64,000 nucleotides of DNA from Wallemia ichthyophaga EXF-994 (Eukaryota > Basidiomycota > Wallemiomycetes > Wallemiales > Wallemiaceae): assembly GCF_000400465.1 (NCBI RefSeq), contig NW_008806289.1, forward strand, positions 186,001 to 250,000. The letters are read 5' to 3'. A program made the position numbers and the translations under genes. This document shows, piece by piece, positions 24,151 through 34,325 of this stretch (position 1 is the first letter of the stretch; every line of letters starts with the position of its first letter). The notes beneath the pieces were generated by a model that was not told the DNA's origin, made no database searches, and was given only the letters and a program-made list of their open reading frames with translations.

Positions 24151-25379
24151 ATGGCCGACATCGAGAGACCAAGCAGGGATGGCTTGATAGACTTCATAGT
24201 TCCCGTACAGGTTGCTATCTACGTTATTTGCGTGCTGCTGCGATACGTCGGCTATTCGCCCACTGCACTCTTTGCTACCCTCGTTGCGACGGGTTTTGCT
24301 CTTTTCTATAGACAAGTCAAATCCGCGTATCTCAATAACAGCTTGAACTATATCATCGGCTCTCAGGGTACGTTGAATTGGGATGGCCAAGTTGTTTTCA
24401 TTACCGGCGGTAAGTTTTCCACGTAACTACATCTATTCGGGGGATAGTGAACATCTCCATAGGCTCCAACGGCTTAGGGAAGGCTCTCGTCAAGGATCTG
24501 CTTTTGATGCGCCCAAAGCGCATCATCAACGTTGATATTGCAGATAATGACATCACTCACGATAGTAAGTTGATTGGTCAGGTCAGGTTGTTTGGACTTA
24601 TTTTTTAAGCTCTTCAAACAATCAAGTGTGATATTACCAACAGTGAGCAGCTTCAACGTGTATGCGGCGAGGTCATCAAAGAGGTACGCCAGTCTTTGAC
24701 GTAGAGGAGGTCACTAACAGCACTTAAATTACAGCACGGTACACCTAATATTGTCGTACTTAATGCTGGTGCATTCGACGCAAAGTCCTTGACAGAAAGC
24801 ACAACGGCCGACTTCAGAAAGTGAGTTTGAACATGCCGCACGCAATCATTCTAAGACATCTTTAGCACACTCGATGTCAACTTTACAAGCCACTTGGAAA
24901 TCTTGAATGCTTTCTTACCTGGTTTCATAGAGCGTAACAGAGGTCACATTGTCAGTATTGGCTCGATTCTTGGTGAACTTCACGCAGCACACGCTGCAAC
25001 TTACTGTGCGACCAAAGCAGCTGTCATTTCATTATTCCAATGTCTTAGAGTTGACTTGAAGCATTTGCACAAGGCACCAGACGTTAAGACGACACTCGTA
25101 TTCCCAGGACTGATTGAAACGAGACTGTTCGGTAATGTCAAATACAGCCAGTCATCAAGATTACCTGCTTGGATTTCCGATGCGGTGATGCCCTCCGTCA
25201 ATCCGACCAACCTGGCTCAAAGAATTGTTGGCGATCTGAATATGAGACGCACAGGCGACATACGCTCACCTTACTTTGTTCACTTGGCTAGCTGGTACAA
25301 CCATCTGCCGCCGTTCGTGATGAATGCACTTGAATACGTGGGTATCTCTTTCATGTTGAACAATACAAAAGAAAGCTAA
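24151..25379 (+). CDS. membrane-anchored short-chain dehydrogenase/reductase (RDH10/17beta-HSD11-like)
   Basis: Five exons (introns 24410-24462, 24565-24609, 24684-24734, 24821-24865) encode 344 residues. An N-terminal hydrophobic stretch (FIVPVQVAIYVICVLL and YSPTALFATLVATGFAL) should anchor it in the ER or lipid droplets. The Rossmann motif is VVFITGGSNGLGKALV, NAG is present (VVLNAGAFD), and the catalytic Ser-Tyr-Lys are GSILG and TYCATK. The order and spacing fit classical SDR16C enzymes acting on lipophilic alcohols or ketones. Its start is 55 bp from the divergent BNA6 start. The substrate cannot be deduced. Confidence 0.88.
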
Positions 25380-25460
25380 CGAGTTGTGATTATGAAGGTT
25401 ATCGGCGTTCACAACTACATCGACCATGTTAAAGTTGCAAAAAAGCAGTGATGGCGATAT

Positions 25461-26391
25461 CTAGATAACGGCCGATTCACCGCGCGACGTATTACTTTGT
25501 GCTTGAGCTGGCGTAGCAGAAGCTTGTGGCTGTTGCTAGATACCTTGTATCAATATATGAATGAAAAAAAAAGTGATGCACTTACTGGTGTTTCGAGCAT
25601 ATCTGAAATGGTGTCAGGTGGATTGCTATCTGGATTCTGCAAATACGAAGGGGTCTCATCGATTTCATTGAGATCATCGCCCAAAGCATCCAATTCTGTT
25701 AAAAGTGTGCGTTAGAAGACCGAATGAGTTTGTGCAACGCTAAACACACCAGCCTCAAGGTCAGCTTCGTCAATCTCTTCAGGAACGCCGTACGATCTAC
25801 CCAGGGTCTCTTGAACCTCAGTAGCAGATTCGATGAGATCTTGCATATCATCTTGGATGGTGTCGATCTTATCGATGTCTATCTTGCCGTACTGCTTCTT
25901 CATCTGCTTATTGGCTGTCTGCATAGCGTCGACTGTGGCCATTGTATTAGAGAGATTCTCAGTAGTCATTTGAGCCTGCTCCATGTTGAATGTTTGTTGC
26001 TGGAGTTGTGCGAGCTGTCCCTCGTATCTTAAAAAGAGGCAAATGAGTGGGCGATAAGGAAATCGAATGAATGCGCTCACACTTTCCTCTGTTGGAGTGC
26101 TCGCATGGCACGCTGCTGCACCGCTCGCTGACATCGGTTAGGTGATGCGGAATCCAAGGAATAGACGCACCTTGCCAGGGCCATCTCGAAGTCTATTCAT
26201 TTGCTGCTTAAACTGGGCTAATTCTTGATCGCACTTCTTCACTTTTGCTTCGATTGAGCCAGACCTGGATTCCGTCTTGTAGACTGTGAGAGCTGTGAGG
26301 AGGGACATGTAAATACGCTTACACTCTTTATCGCATCATTTAATCCCGGTTTTGGCGCTTTGGACTGGTTGTAGCCAAATAATCTCTGCAT
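25461..26391 (-). CDS. VPS60: ESCRT-III-associated protein VPS60 (CHMP5)
   Basis: Exons are joined across five introns. The protein starts MQRLFGYNQSKAPKPGLNDAI, as in CHMP5 (MNRLFG). A long basic helix pair follows (SGSIEAKVKKCDQELAQFK, GKRAVQQRAMRALQQRKVYE), then a helix ending DIDKIDTIQDDMQDLIESATEVQE. The acidic C-terminus (PEEIDEADLEAELDALGDDL) and proline-containing tail end at a TAG at 25461. Vps60 acts with Vta1/Vps4 in multivesicular body sorting and ESCRT-III turnover. The acceptor of the first intron is ambiguous between two nearby AGs, changing about three residues. It is divergent from the gene at 26422. Confidence 0.88.
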
Positions 26392-26421
26392 TTTGGTTAT
26401 CGTGCGGGTTGAAGACGTACG

Positions 26422-27108
26422 ATGACCACTCGCGAGGTGTGTAGAGTTGCGGATAAATTCTGAAAGCTTATCGTAGGCTTCAGCAGCCACAGCTTGTCCG
26501 CACAGCCAGCACACTCCCGCAATTCTTTCAGTCTGTCGCTTACACTTGCATCATTTCATCATCGCTTGCAGCAACTCTGCTATCGATTTGGAAGGTATTC
26601 TATCATCTCACTCGTACTCCTATCTTTGCTTACTTGCATCCAGCTATACGCACAAGAAAGATATCTCAAATCACTCCAAGCAAGGGAAGGCATCACTCAG
26701 ACTTTTCTCAAGCGTTACTCGGCGCTTTTGTCGATCCTCGGCAGCTACTACGGCAGCGATAGGCTTGGATTGGGTATAGCTAGGGATGAGGGCGAGAAAG
26801 GCACTCCACTGCTCCTCGATTCGCTCTCACACTCCCTTGAAGGTCTCAGCAGAGTAGTGCATGATCTACCAGGCGCTACACCGATAGCGTCTACCAGCCC
26901 ATCTACAATACTCAGTGAAGATGTCCACGATCTCTCTCATTCTCTATCCAAAGGCATCAACAAGTCAAAAAGTGAAATTATGCCGGCTGGTCGATCAACA
27001 GCAGACAATCTACCCTCACATGTAGAATCTGCTATCGATTTGCGCACCGAGATTCGCTCTTTGAAAGGATTGCTGCTGAGTAGAAGGAACCTTGCTCAAT
27101 CTCAATAG
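26422..27108 (+). CDS. unknown protein with one membrane segment
   Basis: I do not recognise it. The main exon (26484-27108) has no ATG near its start, so I propose a 17-nt first coding exon (26422-26438) and a 45-nt intron ending CTTCAG at 26483, giving 213 residues. One strong hydrophobic helix is visible (YSIISLVLLSLLTCIQLYA), preceded by a short basic segment. After it come a soluble region rich in Ser and Leu (LKSLQAREGITQTFLKRYSALL) and a low-complexity Ser/His/Asp part. The topology resembles small peroxisomal or ER tail proteins,but no motif supports a role. Its start is 31 bp from the divergent VPS60 start. Confidence 0.5.
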
Positions 27109-28244
27109 ACTAGAGACTTCGCACAGCATTACTGTAATTTACTATACCTCCTTGTAAACATTCAATGTACGCTACAAACCTTATACATCTGCTTATTTCG
27201 TTAACCTAAGATATACCGCTAAAGATATTTGTTATACATCTAACTGACTTGCTTTCGCCATTCGGTCGCAATCTGCTGCAAAAAGAAATAAGCAGAGTCA
27301 CTAGGAGATCATTTCAGACAAAGATTATATTCTGACAGCTATAAACTCTCGATCTGGGACTGGTCTCTACATATATGATGACATCAGGACGAGTATAAGG
27401 GATGACAGTGTGATACGAATTGTTAATCTAGTACTAACAGATACTTGGAGTTGGTTTAGCCATTCGATTGAATCTAAATCTGCTCAAGGCACCCTAAATA
27501 TGACTTAATAAATGTAAAGACGAACGTGGAAATACTATATACTGACAAGTTGAACAATTTAGCGATATCAAAATTTTCATAAAACCTTCAGCATTTCAAA
27601 TACATTCCTATATCAACATCCTCTCAATATCCAGAGTTGAATATCTTGACAACCACCTATCTCATCTCAGATGGCTGATTTACGACTTTTGACCATTTCC
27701 AAATAAAAAGGCTTGGTAAGTAGCACTGAATAATTCCTACGAGAATTTGCCAGTATTACATCCCTGAGCCTCCGATCGCGTGCTGTAGGCTGTTCGGAAG
27801 TTGTAATCCGACATGGTTCTGGAGCACGCTAAATGATACATATGGAAAATCTCACGCGCTTCATCGATAAAACAATTATTTTTACCTGATGGAGACCACT
27901 AGCACCGAAATATCGTTTATTCGGCTCTATAGACGCAATTCACGTTTCGATTCATTCTCCATCACCACGGCAATGAGAAAAGTTGAATAATGTAGATCGA
28001 GCTATAATAGAGGAATAGCTAAAAATACAAAGCTTTCAATGTAGCACAAATTAATTTTAAGATGACAATTCGAGCCATATGTGCTTAGCTTGATAATGAC
28101 AAAGCTTTGAAATATGCAGATAATTGATCTTCTAAACGGCGGGTAAATGCACATAATTCAATTGCATATACCAGATCAACAGCTTCAAATTACTGTTCAA
28201 TGAGCAATGAAATGTCCTTGTTACAACCAAACAAACGTTAGAGA
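27109..28244. other. intergenic region of ~1.1 kb, nothing recognised
   Basis: It lies between the unknown membrane-protein gene and the convergent 3' end of copper amine oxidase 1. It is AT-rich, full of stops in all frames, with no reading frame above 60 codons, no tRNA-like cloverleaf and no clear repeat. It is long for this genome, where convergent genes are usually under 150 bp apart, so an unannotated non-coding RNA is possible but unsupported. Confidence 0.5.
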
Positions 28245-30530
28245 TCAGTAGGGGAGAGTGCCGAGTGGCCGAAGTGTAGGTGCTGAGCAAGTGCCGTCGA
28301 GATTGATGCCATGTTCATCAGCCACGAGGTAGTAATCTTCATTAGCCACAGCGTAGTACGAGTTGCGCAAGTCTCTCGACAACTCTTCGTCAGCGTAATT
28401 GAATGGTGACAACATTAATGCTGACTTGGCTTCTATGAAGAGCGTATTTGGTACATCTTCAGCTCGTGGAACGTGTCTGAATCCAACCGATGCCCAGAGA
28501 GTGAGATCCTTCTGCCTGATGGATTCGTCATCTTGGTAGAACTTGGTGAAATCGACTGGTGGCTTCTTTGGTAAGACGGCGTTGTAGTATGATGAGCAAC
28601 TGCGTTCGTTGTCCTTGGTAACAGTGACAAAGGCATGATGATCGGCAAATTTGGCGTTCTGGTCCATCTTTTCGCCATCAACAATGTTGTGGATGACTGA
28701 ACGTGGCATGAGACGGTAGGAGCGCGGGTATCCATAGCTGTTGGTTGAGTCTTGGTTACCAATTAGCCAAAATTTGTCACTGTTACCGTTCCAGTCAATC
28801 ACAGCCTCCTTCTCCTTCTCCAAGACGCTTGTGTTGATCTTTTTCTGCTTCAGTGGCGGATCATCATCGTCCATCCAGTTGAACCTATCCTCACTAACCA
28901 CGATGTCCCTTCTCTCGACACTGTTGCTCTCGCCAGCGACATCAAGATCAATCTTGAAGGTGATAACGTGGTCGTGGATGCTGCCAGAGGATGTGGCGCT
29001 GACTCTTGTGTCATATGAATCGCCATTCGGATTATAATATGTTGTTTGAAGGTAACCCGAAGCATCAACTTCAATCTCAATCGAGCCTTCTGGGTAGAGT
29101 GTGAAGCTGATCAAGTAGTCGTAGTTGCCGACAGTGTAGATACTTCTCACTTCGAACGCAACACCCCTGGTAGCGCCTGCGTCTGTAGACTGGTAGTGTC
29201 TTGATATAGGCTTCTGAAGATCGCGTTCAAACATGCAAATGGTGTCGTTCAAGATGCGACCGGCACCGTAGTCGTAGAAGTTGACGTCCATGTATGTCGC
29301 TTCGTGTGGGCAGTCGTAGTTCCTGACGAGCGGTGTAATACCAGTGGCCATTCCAAAGCCTCGGTCGAGATATGCCGTGTAGGCTTGCATAGGATCAGCG
29401 CCGCCGTAATTGGAGACGGCATCTTGGAGTGAGATCTCATACGCAACTCTCTCGCCCTTGAACTTGACGTCGAAGAGCATCAGACCTTGCTCTGGGCTGT
29501 AGGAGAGGTAGAAGGACCAGTCCATCCAGGTGATGTATCTCTCATCTCTGTCGACACGATACCTCAAGCCACTTGGGGAGTAGGTAATCGGAGCGGGAAG
29601 CTCTTCGAGGTCGCGAGCAGTCCCCTTCACGGAGCGGAGAGCCCAGTCAGTGTTGGTGCTGTTGAGTTGGGGCGATGGCTCGAGTTTCCCCGCGTTGAAA
29701 TCCTCATTGAACGCGTCAGTAGATGACCACTTCTGGTTGTTGTAGACGAGCTTGCGGAGCTTCCATTGAGAAATGTCTTGGTTGGAGAAATCGAACTGCG
29801 CAAACAAGCCAGTGTATGCGAACCACATGGCAGAGGTGTCGTAGGCCAGCATCAGCTCGACCCATGGGTGTCTGTACGATCCATCGCCGTTGTTGGGGAG
29901 TAAACCGGTATCGTAGTTGCTAAGTGACCAAGGCACGCCCAGCAAATCATTGAGAGCATCAGAGATGGCAGTGAATGTTTCTGAAATGACATTGGTGCGC
30001 TCACGGTCCTCGCCGGGATGGGATGGTTTTGCATTCCAAGGTATCTCACCGTTGTGGTAGATTTTCTCGGCGAGATTCTCGATTCTCGTGTCGGAAGAGA
30101 CGGGCAGCGGGCCAACAAGGAGAGTCTTGACAATCGGAGGATCGTCCAAGCCAGAAACGACGTGTGCCTTGGCCATGCGATCGGGGAGTGGACCATCTTG
30201 GTCGAGGTAGTAAATGGCGTCTTCCTTGGTTGGGTGCCACAGCTCGATCTGCGTGGGCAATGTTAGTTGAGCCACAATCCCCACAATCGCACCCACCGAG
30301 TCGATGTAGTTGCCGTCTAAGGCGGCTTCGTCCATATCGGTGAGGTTGAGGGATTGCTCTGGGTCCTTGAGCCAGGCAGCGATATCCGCAAGCTCAGAAT
30401 TAGACAGTTCAAGGAAAGGGTTCGACTTGGGCGCTGTTGTTGTTGGGGCCGTTGAGCAGTTTGGCTGCGCGATGGCTATAGCGACCACTGCGACCACTGC
30501 TAGGGCAAAAACACCACCAAAAGCTTTCAT
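28245..30530 (-). CDS. secreted copper amine oxidase 1 (intronless)
   Basis: An uninterrupted frame of 761 codons from the ATG at 30530. The N-terminus MKAFGGVFALAVVAVVAIAIA is a signal peptide or anchor. The topaquinone motif is present (TVGNYDY, where the Tyr becomes the cofactor). The copper ligands are the HDH of SIHDHVITFKIDLD and the distal His in VGFRHVPRAEDVP. The catalytic-base region is YLDRGFGMATG. Family enzymes oxidise primary amines to aldehydes with release of NH3 and H2O2. The gene has no intron, unlike its 727-residue paralogue at 58425-60752 (three introns) and unlike nearly all neighbours. It is divergent from an aldehyde dehydrogenase, 355 bp apart. Confidence 0.95.
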   Translation of the reverse strand: MKAFGGVFALAVVAVVAIAIAQPNCSTAPTTTAPKSNPFLELSNSELADIAAWLKDPEQSLNLTDMDEAALDGNYIDSVGAIVGIVAQLTLPTQIELWHPTKEDAIYYLDQDGPLPDRMAKAHVVSGLDDPPIVKTLLVGPLPVSSDTRIENLAEKIYHNGEIPWNAKPSHPGEDRERTNVISETFTAISDALNDLLGVPWSLSNYDTGLLPNNGDGSYRHPWVELMLAYDTSAMWFAYTGLFAQFDFSNQDISQWKLRKLVYNNQKWSSTDAFNEDFNAGKLEPSPQLNSTNTDWALRSVKGTARDLEELPAPITYSPSGLRYRVDRDERYITWMDWSFYLSYSPEQGLMLFDVKFKGERVAYEISLQDAVSNYGGADPMQAYTAYLDRGFGMATGITPLVRNYDCPHEATYMDVNFYDYGAGRILNDTICMFERDLQKPISRHYQSTDAGATRGVAFEVRSIYTVGNYDYLISFTLYPEGSIEIEVDASGYLQTTYYNPNGDSYDTRVSATSSGSIHDHVITFKIDLDVAGESNSVERRDIVVSEDRFNWMDDDDPPLKQKKINTSVLEKEKEAVIDWNGNSDKFWLIGNQDSTNSYGYPRSYRLMPRSVIHNIVDGEKMDQNAKFADHHAFVTVTKDNERSCSSYYNAVLPKKPPVDFTKFYQDDESIRQKDLTLWASVGFRHVPRAEDVPNTLFIEAKSALMLSPFNYADEELSRDLRNSYYAVANEDYYLVADEHGINLDGTCSAPTLRPLGTLPY

Positions 30531-30885
30531 CGTCTTTATAAAGGTTATAAACAAGATGCAGGCCTCTTATAGGATACTGGGCAGTCTGGGCTGACGCCTT
30601 GCTGTGCCTGAACACAAGGGGTTGTTTGTAGGATAAACATGGAGATCAATTGAATGTTTATAATTCTAGGTTTATCTGGGTTTATGTTGCTTGCTGGTGT
30701 TGCTGGATGTGCTATAGTGTTATGGTGTTTTGCTTTAGATTGAATCGATATTGGTGTTATTGGGTGGAGCACGACCAGAAAAACATTAAAGAATTAAATT
30801 AAAAGACTGCGCTATTAAAATATTTACATTCACCTCCACTTGACCTATCCATCTGACACATCATCTCACGCTTACACTTACCATC
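30531..30885. promoter_or_regulatory. shared divergent promoter of amine oxidase 1 and aldehyde dehydrogenase
   Basis: 355 bp separate two divergent start codons, so all upstream control of both genes must lie here or overlap coding sequence. The middle contains GT-rich sequence (tgctggtgttgctgg) and a stretch of repeated ttaaa/attaaa motifs at about 30785-30805. I found no certain binding site. Co-regulation is inferred from the arrangement and the linked chemistry. Confidence 0.5.
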
Positions 30886-32482
30886 ATGAGCACCACATTC
30901 CAATACGATTTCGCAGCAAACCACAAGAATTCAGATTTCCAAGGCAAGGTCAACTTCCCCACCGGAGTCTTCATCAACAACGAATTCTCCGCCGGATCCA
31001 CCGGCAAGTCGATTGACATTGTCAACCCATCAACTTCCAAGGTCATCACACAGATCAGCGAGGGCACCGCCGACGACGTCGACAGAGCTGTGCGTGCTGC
31101 CCGCGATGCACACGACAACCGTTGGGGCACCACGGTTCACGGTTCCGAGCGTGGTCGCCTTCTTATCCGCCTTGCCGATCTGATGGAGGAGCACGCAGAC
31201 GAGTTGGCTGCTCTTGAGTAAGTGGCCGCTGCCTTGCAATCCACCACTCACCCGCTCAGGTGTCTTGACAACGGCAAACCTTTCAAGTTCGCAAGAAGTT
31301 TCGATATCCCAGAGGCTGCTGCCAACTTTAGATACTTTGGTGGCTGGGCAGACAAGGTCCAAGGCCACACCATGGAAGTCGGCGACGACAAGTTGGCCTA
31401 CACGAGATATGAGGCTATGGGTGTCTGTGGATCTGTGATTCCTTGGAACTTCCCATTGCTTATGGCTGTGAGTTTGGCTGTAAAATGCTTATCGGCTATA
31501 CTCACAATCCATTCTTTAGTCCTGGAAGCTGGCCCCTGCTATCGCCACTGGCAACGCTGTCGTCATCAAGCCATCTGAGATCACTCCCCTCACAGCTCTT
31601 CGTTTGGCTTCTCTTATCAAGGAGGCAGGCTTCCCAGCAGGTGTCGTAAACATTGTCGTTGGTTATGGCCAGACTGTCGGCTCTGCCATCATCGATCACC
31701 CAAACATCGACAAGGTCGCTTTCACTGGCTCAACTGCAGTCGGTAAACTCGTCATGAAGGCTGCTGCAAACAACGTCAAGAATGTCACCCTCGAATTAGG
31801 TGGAAAGTCTCCATCTGTCGTGTTTGAAGATGCTAATCTCGCAAACGCTGTCCAGCAGACAGCATTTGGTATTTGGTTCAACTCTGCTCAATGTTGCTGC
31901 GCAGGATCACGTATCCTTGTCGAGGAGTCAATCTACGATGAGTTTGTTAAGGGTTTCAAAGATTTCACAAACACATTGAAGATCGGTGATCCATTCGACA
32001 ATGAGACATTCTTCGGTCCAGTTGTCTCACAGGCCCAACAAAGCCGTGTTAATGGCTTTATCGAAAGCGGCAAGAAGGATGCCAAGGTGATTGAATGCGG
32101 TGGTGAACCATCCAACCTTGGTGGATACTTTGTCAAACCAAACATCTTCCTTGATGCTCCTGCCGACTGTGAAATTCAACGTCAAGAGATTTTCGGTCCA
32201 GCAGTGACTATTTCAAAGTTCTCAAAGAATGATGACGTTGTCAAGCTCGCAAACGACACAGACTATGGTCTCGCAGCATCAGTATTCACTGACAACTTCA
32301 GCAAAGCTCACAAGACTGCTCACGCTATAAAAGCAGGTACAGTATGGATCAACCAACACAACGTATTAACCAAGAATGTTCCATTCGGTGGTTACAAGCA
32401 ATCAGGATTGGGTCGTGAGATGGGATCTGAGGTGTTGAAGAACTATGTCCAAAGCAAGTCTGTCTTTGCTCAATTCACGTAA
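30886..32482 (+). CDS. NAD(P)+-dependent aldehyde dehydrogenase
   Basis: Three exons (30886-31217, 31260-31467, 31520-32482) give 500 residues, the standard ALDH1/2 length. Landmarks: GVFINNEFSAGSTGKSIDIVNP, CLDNGKPF formed at intron 1, VIPWNFPLLMA then WKLAPAIATGNAVVIKPSE across intron 2, FTGSTAVGK, catalytic Glu in LELGGKSP, catalytic Cys in NSAQCCCAGSR, and EIFGPAV and PFGGYKQSGLGRE. There is no obvious presequence, so a cytosolic enzyme is likely. It oxidises aldehydes to acids; the aldehyde produced by the divergent amine oxidase is a natural candidate substrate. Codon use favours C-ending codons, a sign of strong expression. Confidence 0.95.
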
Positions 32483-33545
32483 TGTTCTCGCTTGATATCG
32501 CTTTAACGATTTCTTGGTTTGATGCCAATGCTTCAAGTAATGAATGAACGATTTGTAAATGACTTTATACATGGAATTGATTTTAAGATTATTGTTGGTC
32601 AGGCTGACTTTCCAAGGTGTTCGATTTGTGTGGCAATTGAAGGAAAAGGAGTTTGAGTCAAGTGCACAGCTTTAGCATCTTCTTGCTAACAAATACTGGG
32701 TTTATTAAATAAAAATTTCCGTTTTAAGACCATTTATTAAATTGATCATATGGATTTCAACCAGTCATGCGACACCTCTCTCCAGAACGACCAACACGAA
32801 CATCTCGTGAGTATTGTTTACACCAAACAAAACTGTTGTTGAATTGTTGCTCTCTTCTATCATAACCAGGCTCAGCATTGATTCGACGCCACTCTCGTAG
32901 TCGCTCCTATCATGTCTGTTCACTCGTTTGATAGAATCTTCAAAGGAGCGTGTGCAGCCTAAGGCAACAAGTTTAAATGCGTGGATGATTCGTAAGTACT
33001 CGCTGTGACTCTCTTCATCAGTGACTCCAACTTTTCAAACATCAGCTTTCAACCAGATCTCCACTATTCCTGGCCGTGTCCCTTTACGGTTTTCACCGCC
33101 ACTATAGTCTTTCTAAGAGAGAGTCTCGTCGATCCCTGATTTTGAACAAACGATTCAGGTTTGGTTGGAGGTTTGAGTCATAAGTCCTGGCTTGGAACAG
33201 TCACTTGGAAGATATCTCACAAGTTATCTAAGTAGCTTGCAAAAGCAGTCGCTTCTGTATCCACCGCGTCATGTCGTGTGCTAAACAGCACGACATAAGG
33301 GCTTCCACCCCACGATCCCTTTCTCAGTAGAGAAAAGTCTCTTAGCATGTCCAAGGACTGTTGGGAGACACGTGGGCCACTTCTCTGTGACTCTGACTTC
33401 TTTTGTTGTCAAAGTTTCAAAGAAGTGGCTTACGTTTTTGCTTTTGTAATTTATAATGATTTGAACGAAGAATTTGACCAAGGTGATACAAAGACAATGT
33501 GTAATGAGAGCTGTTGGAATTACTTTATTCAATACCGTCACCTCA
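32483..33545. other. region between ALDH and cyclophilin, possibly holding a decayed gene
   Basis: Starting at ATG 32750 a short frame (MDFNQSCDTSLQNDQHEHL) ends at an intron-like GTGAGT...CCAG. The next segment (FDATLVVAPIM SVHSFDRIFKGACAA) runs into stops, and a further GTAAGT...CAG junction leads to a Phe-rich segment. Two in-frame stops block every join I tried. At 33281-33571 both strands have ~70-95-codon frames without recognisable sequence. I see no assignable gene; a relic or a fast-evolving gene with a wrong model are both possible. Confidence 0.3.
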
Positions 33546-34262
33546 ATGGTGAGTGATTTCGTCGGTATCAAGCAATCAGCTCAATTGAAATAACTACAGT
33601 CTGTAACCCTGCACACTTCTCTAGGAGATCTCAAAGTGAGTACACGTTATTACAGTGATCGATGTCACCAACGTTATCTCAAGATAGAAGTCTTCTGTGA
33701 AGCTGTACCGCAAGCGTCTGAGGTGAGTGAGAGTGCAATTCCATCTATAAATCACCACTCACACGGTAATAGAACTTTTTAGCCTTGTGCGCTAGTGGAT
33801 ATTATGATGGTTGCAAGTTTCATCGGTTAGTTGAATTTGCGATTAATTGGGTGGCTAATCGATGACAATAGTAATATTAAAGGATTCATGACTCAAACTG
33901 GTGACCCTACTGGCAGCGGTAAAGGCGGTCAGTCGATTTACGGAGAGCCATATCCCGATGAGATAAGGTCAACATTCAAGTTTAACAATAGAGGTTTAGT
34001 TGCGTTTGCTAATAGTGGAAGTGATAGTAATAGATCGCAATTCTTCATTACATACGCTGCAACGCCCCATCTTAACAGTAAATACACTATCTTTGGCAGA
34101 GTAATTGATGGCGCTGAGAATGGCACTCTTGGCGCAATTGAAAGGGTGCCCTCCGGTACCCAGAAGGAAGGTTTCAGACCAAAGCACGATATTTTACTTA
34201 AAGAAATTACAATACACTCTAATCCAATAGCTAGTAAGATAGTTAGAGACAATTACGTGTAA
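33546..34262 (+). CDS. peptidyl-prolyl isomerase, PPIL3-type cyclophilin
   Basis: Five coding exons: 33546-33548 (the ATG alone), 33600-33635, 33684-33722, 33773-33825 and 33872-34262, giving 173 residues. Spliced start: M-SVTLHTSLGDLKIEVFCE, the PPIL3 signature. Then NFLALCASGYYDGCKFHRNI, GFMTQTGDPTGSGKGGQSIYG, SQFFITYAATPHLNSKYTIFG and the end DILLKEITIHSNPIA. Catalytic residues of cyclophilins (FHRNI Arg, GFMxQ, QFFIT, and His in PHL) are present. PPIL3 belongs to spliceosome-associated cyclophilins. The start codon being its own coding exon is supported because the next exon begins exactly at SVTLHT. Confidence 0.9.
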
Positions 34263-34297
34263 AATTGCGTGTAAATATACAAGAAGATCAATATTTA

Positions 34298-34325
34298 TTC
34301 ACTATTCACTATTCACTATTCACTA
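34298..34325 (+). repeat. four perfect TTCACTA units at a convergent gene junction
   Basis: The 7-base unit ttcacta is repeated four times without error. The last unit contains the stop codon of the minus-strand RSC4 gene (TAG, complementary to 34323-34325). It sits in the 60-bp junction between the cyclophilin and RSC4 3' ends. Confidence 0.9.

Noticed and set aside
33281-33571. 96-codon minus-strand frame overlapping the cyclophilin start
   Set aside because: No recognisable sequence; it covers the PPIL3 start codon region on the other strand.
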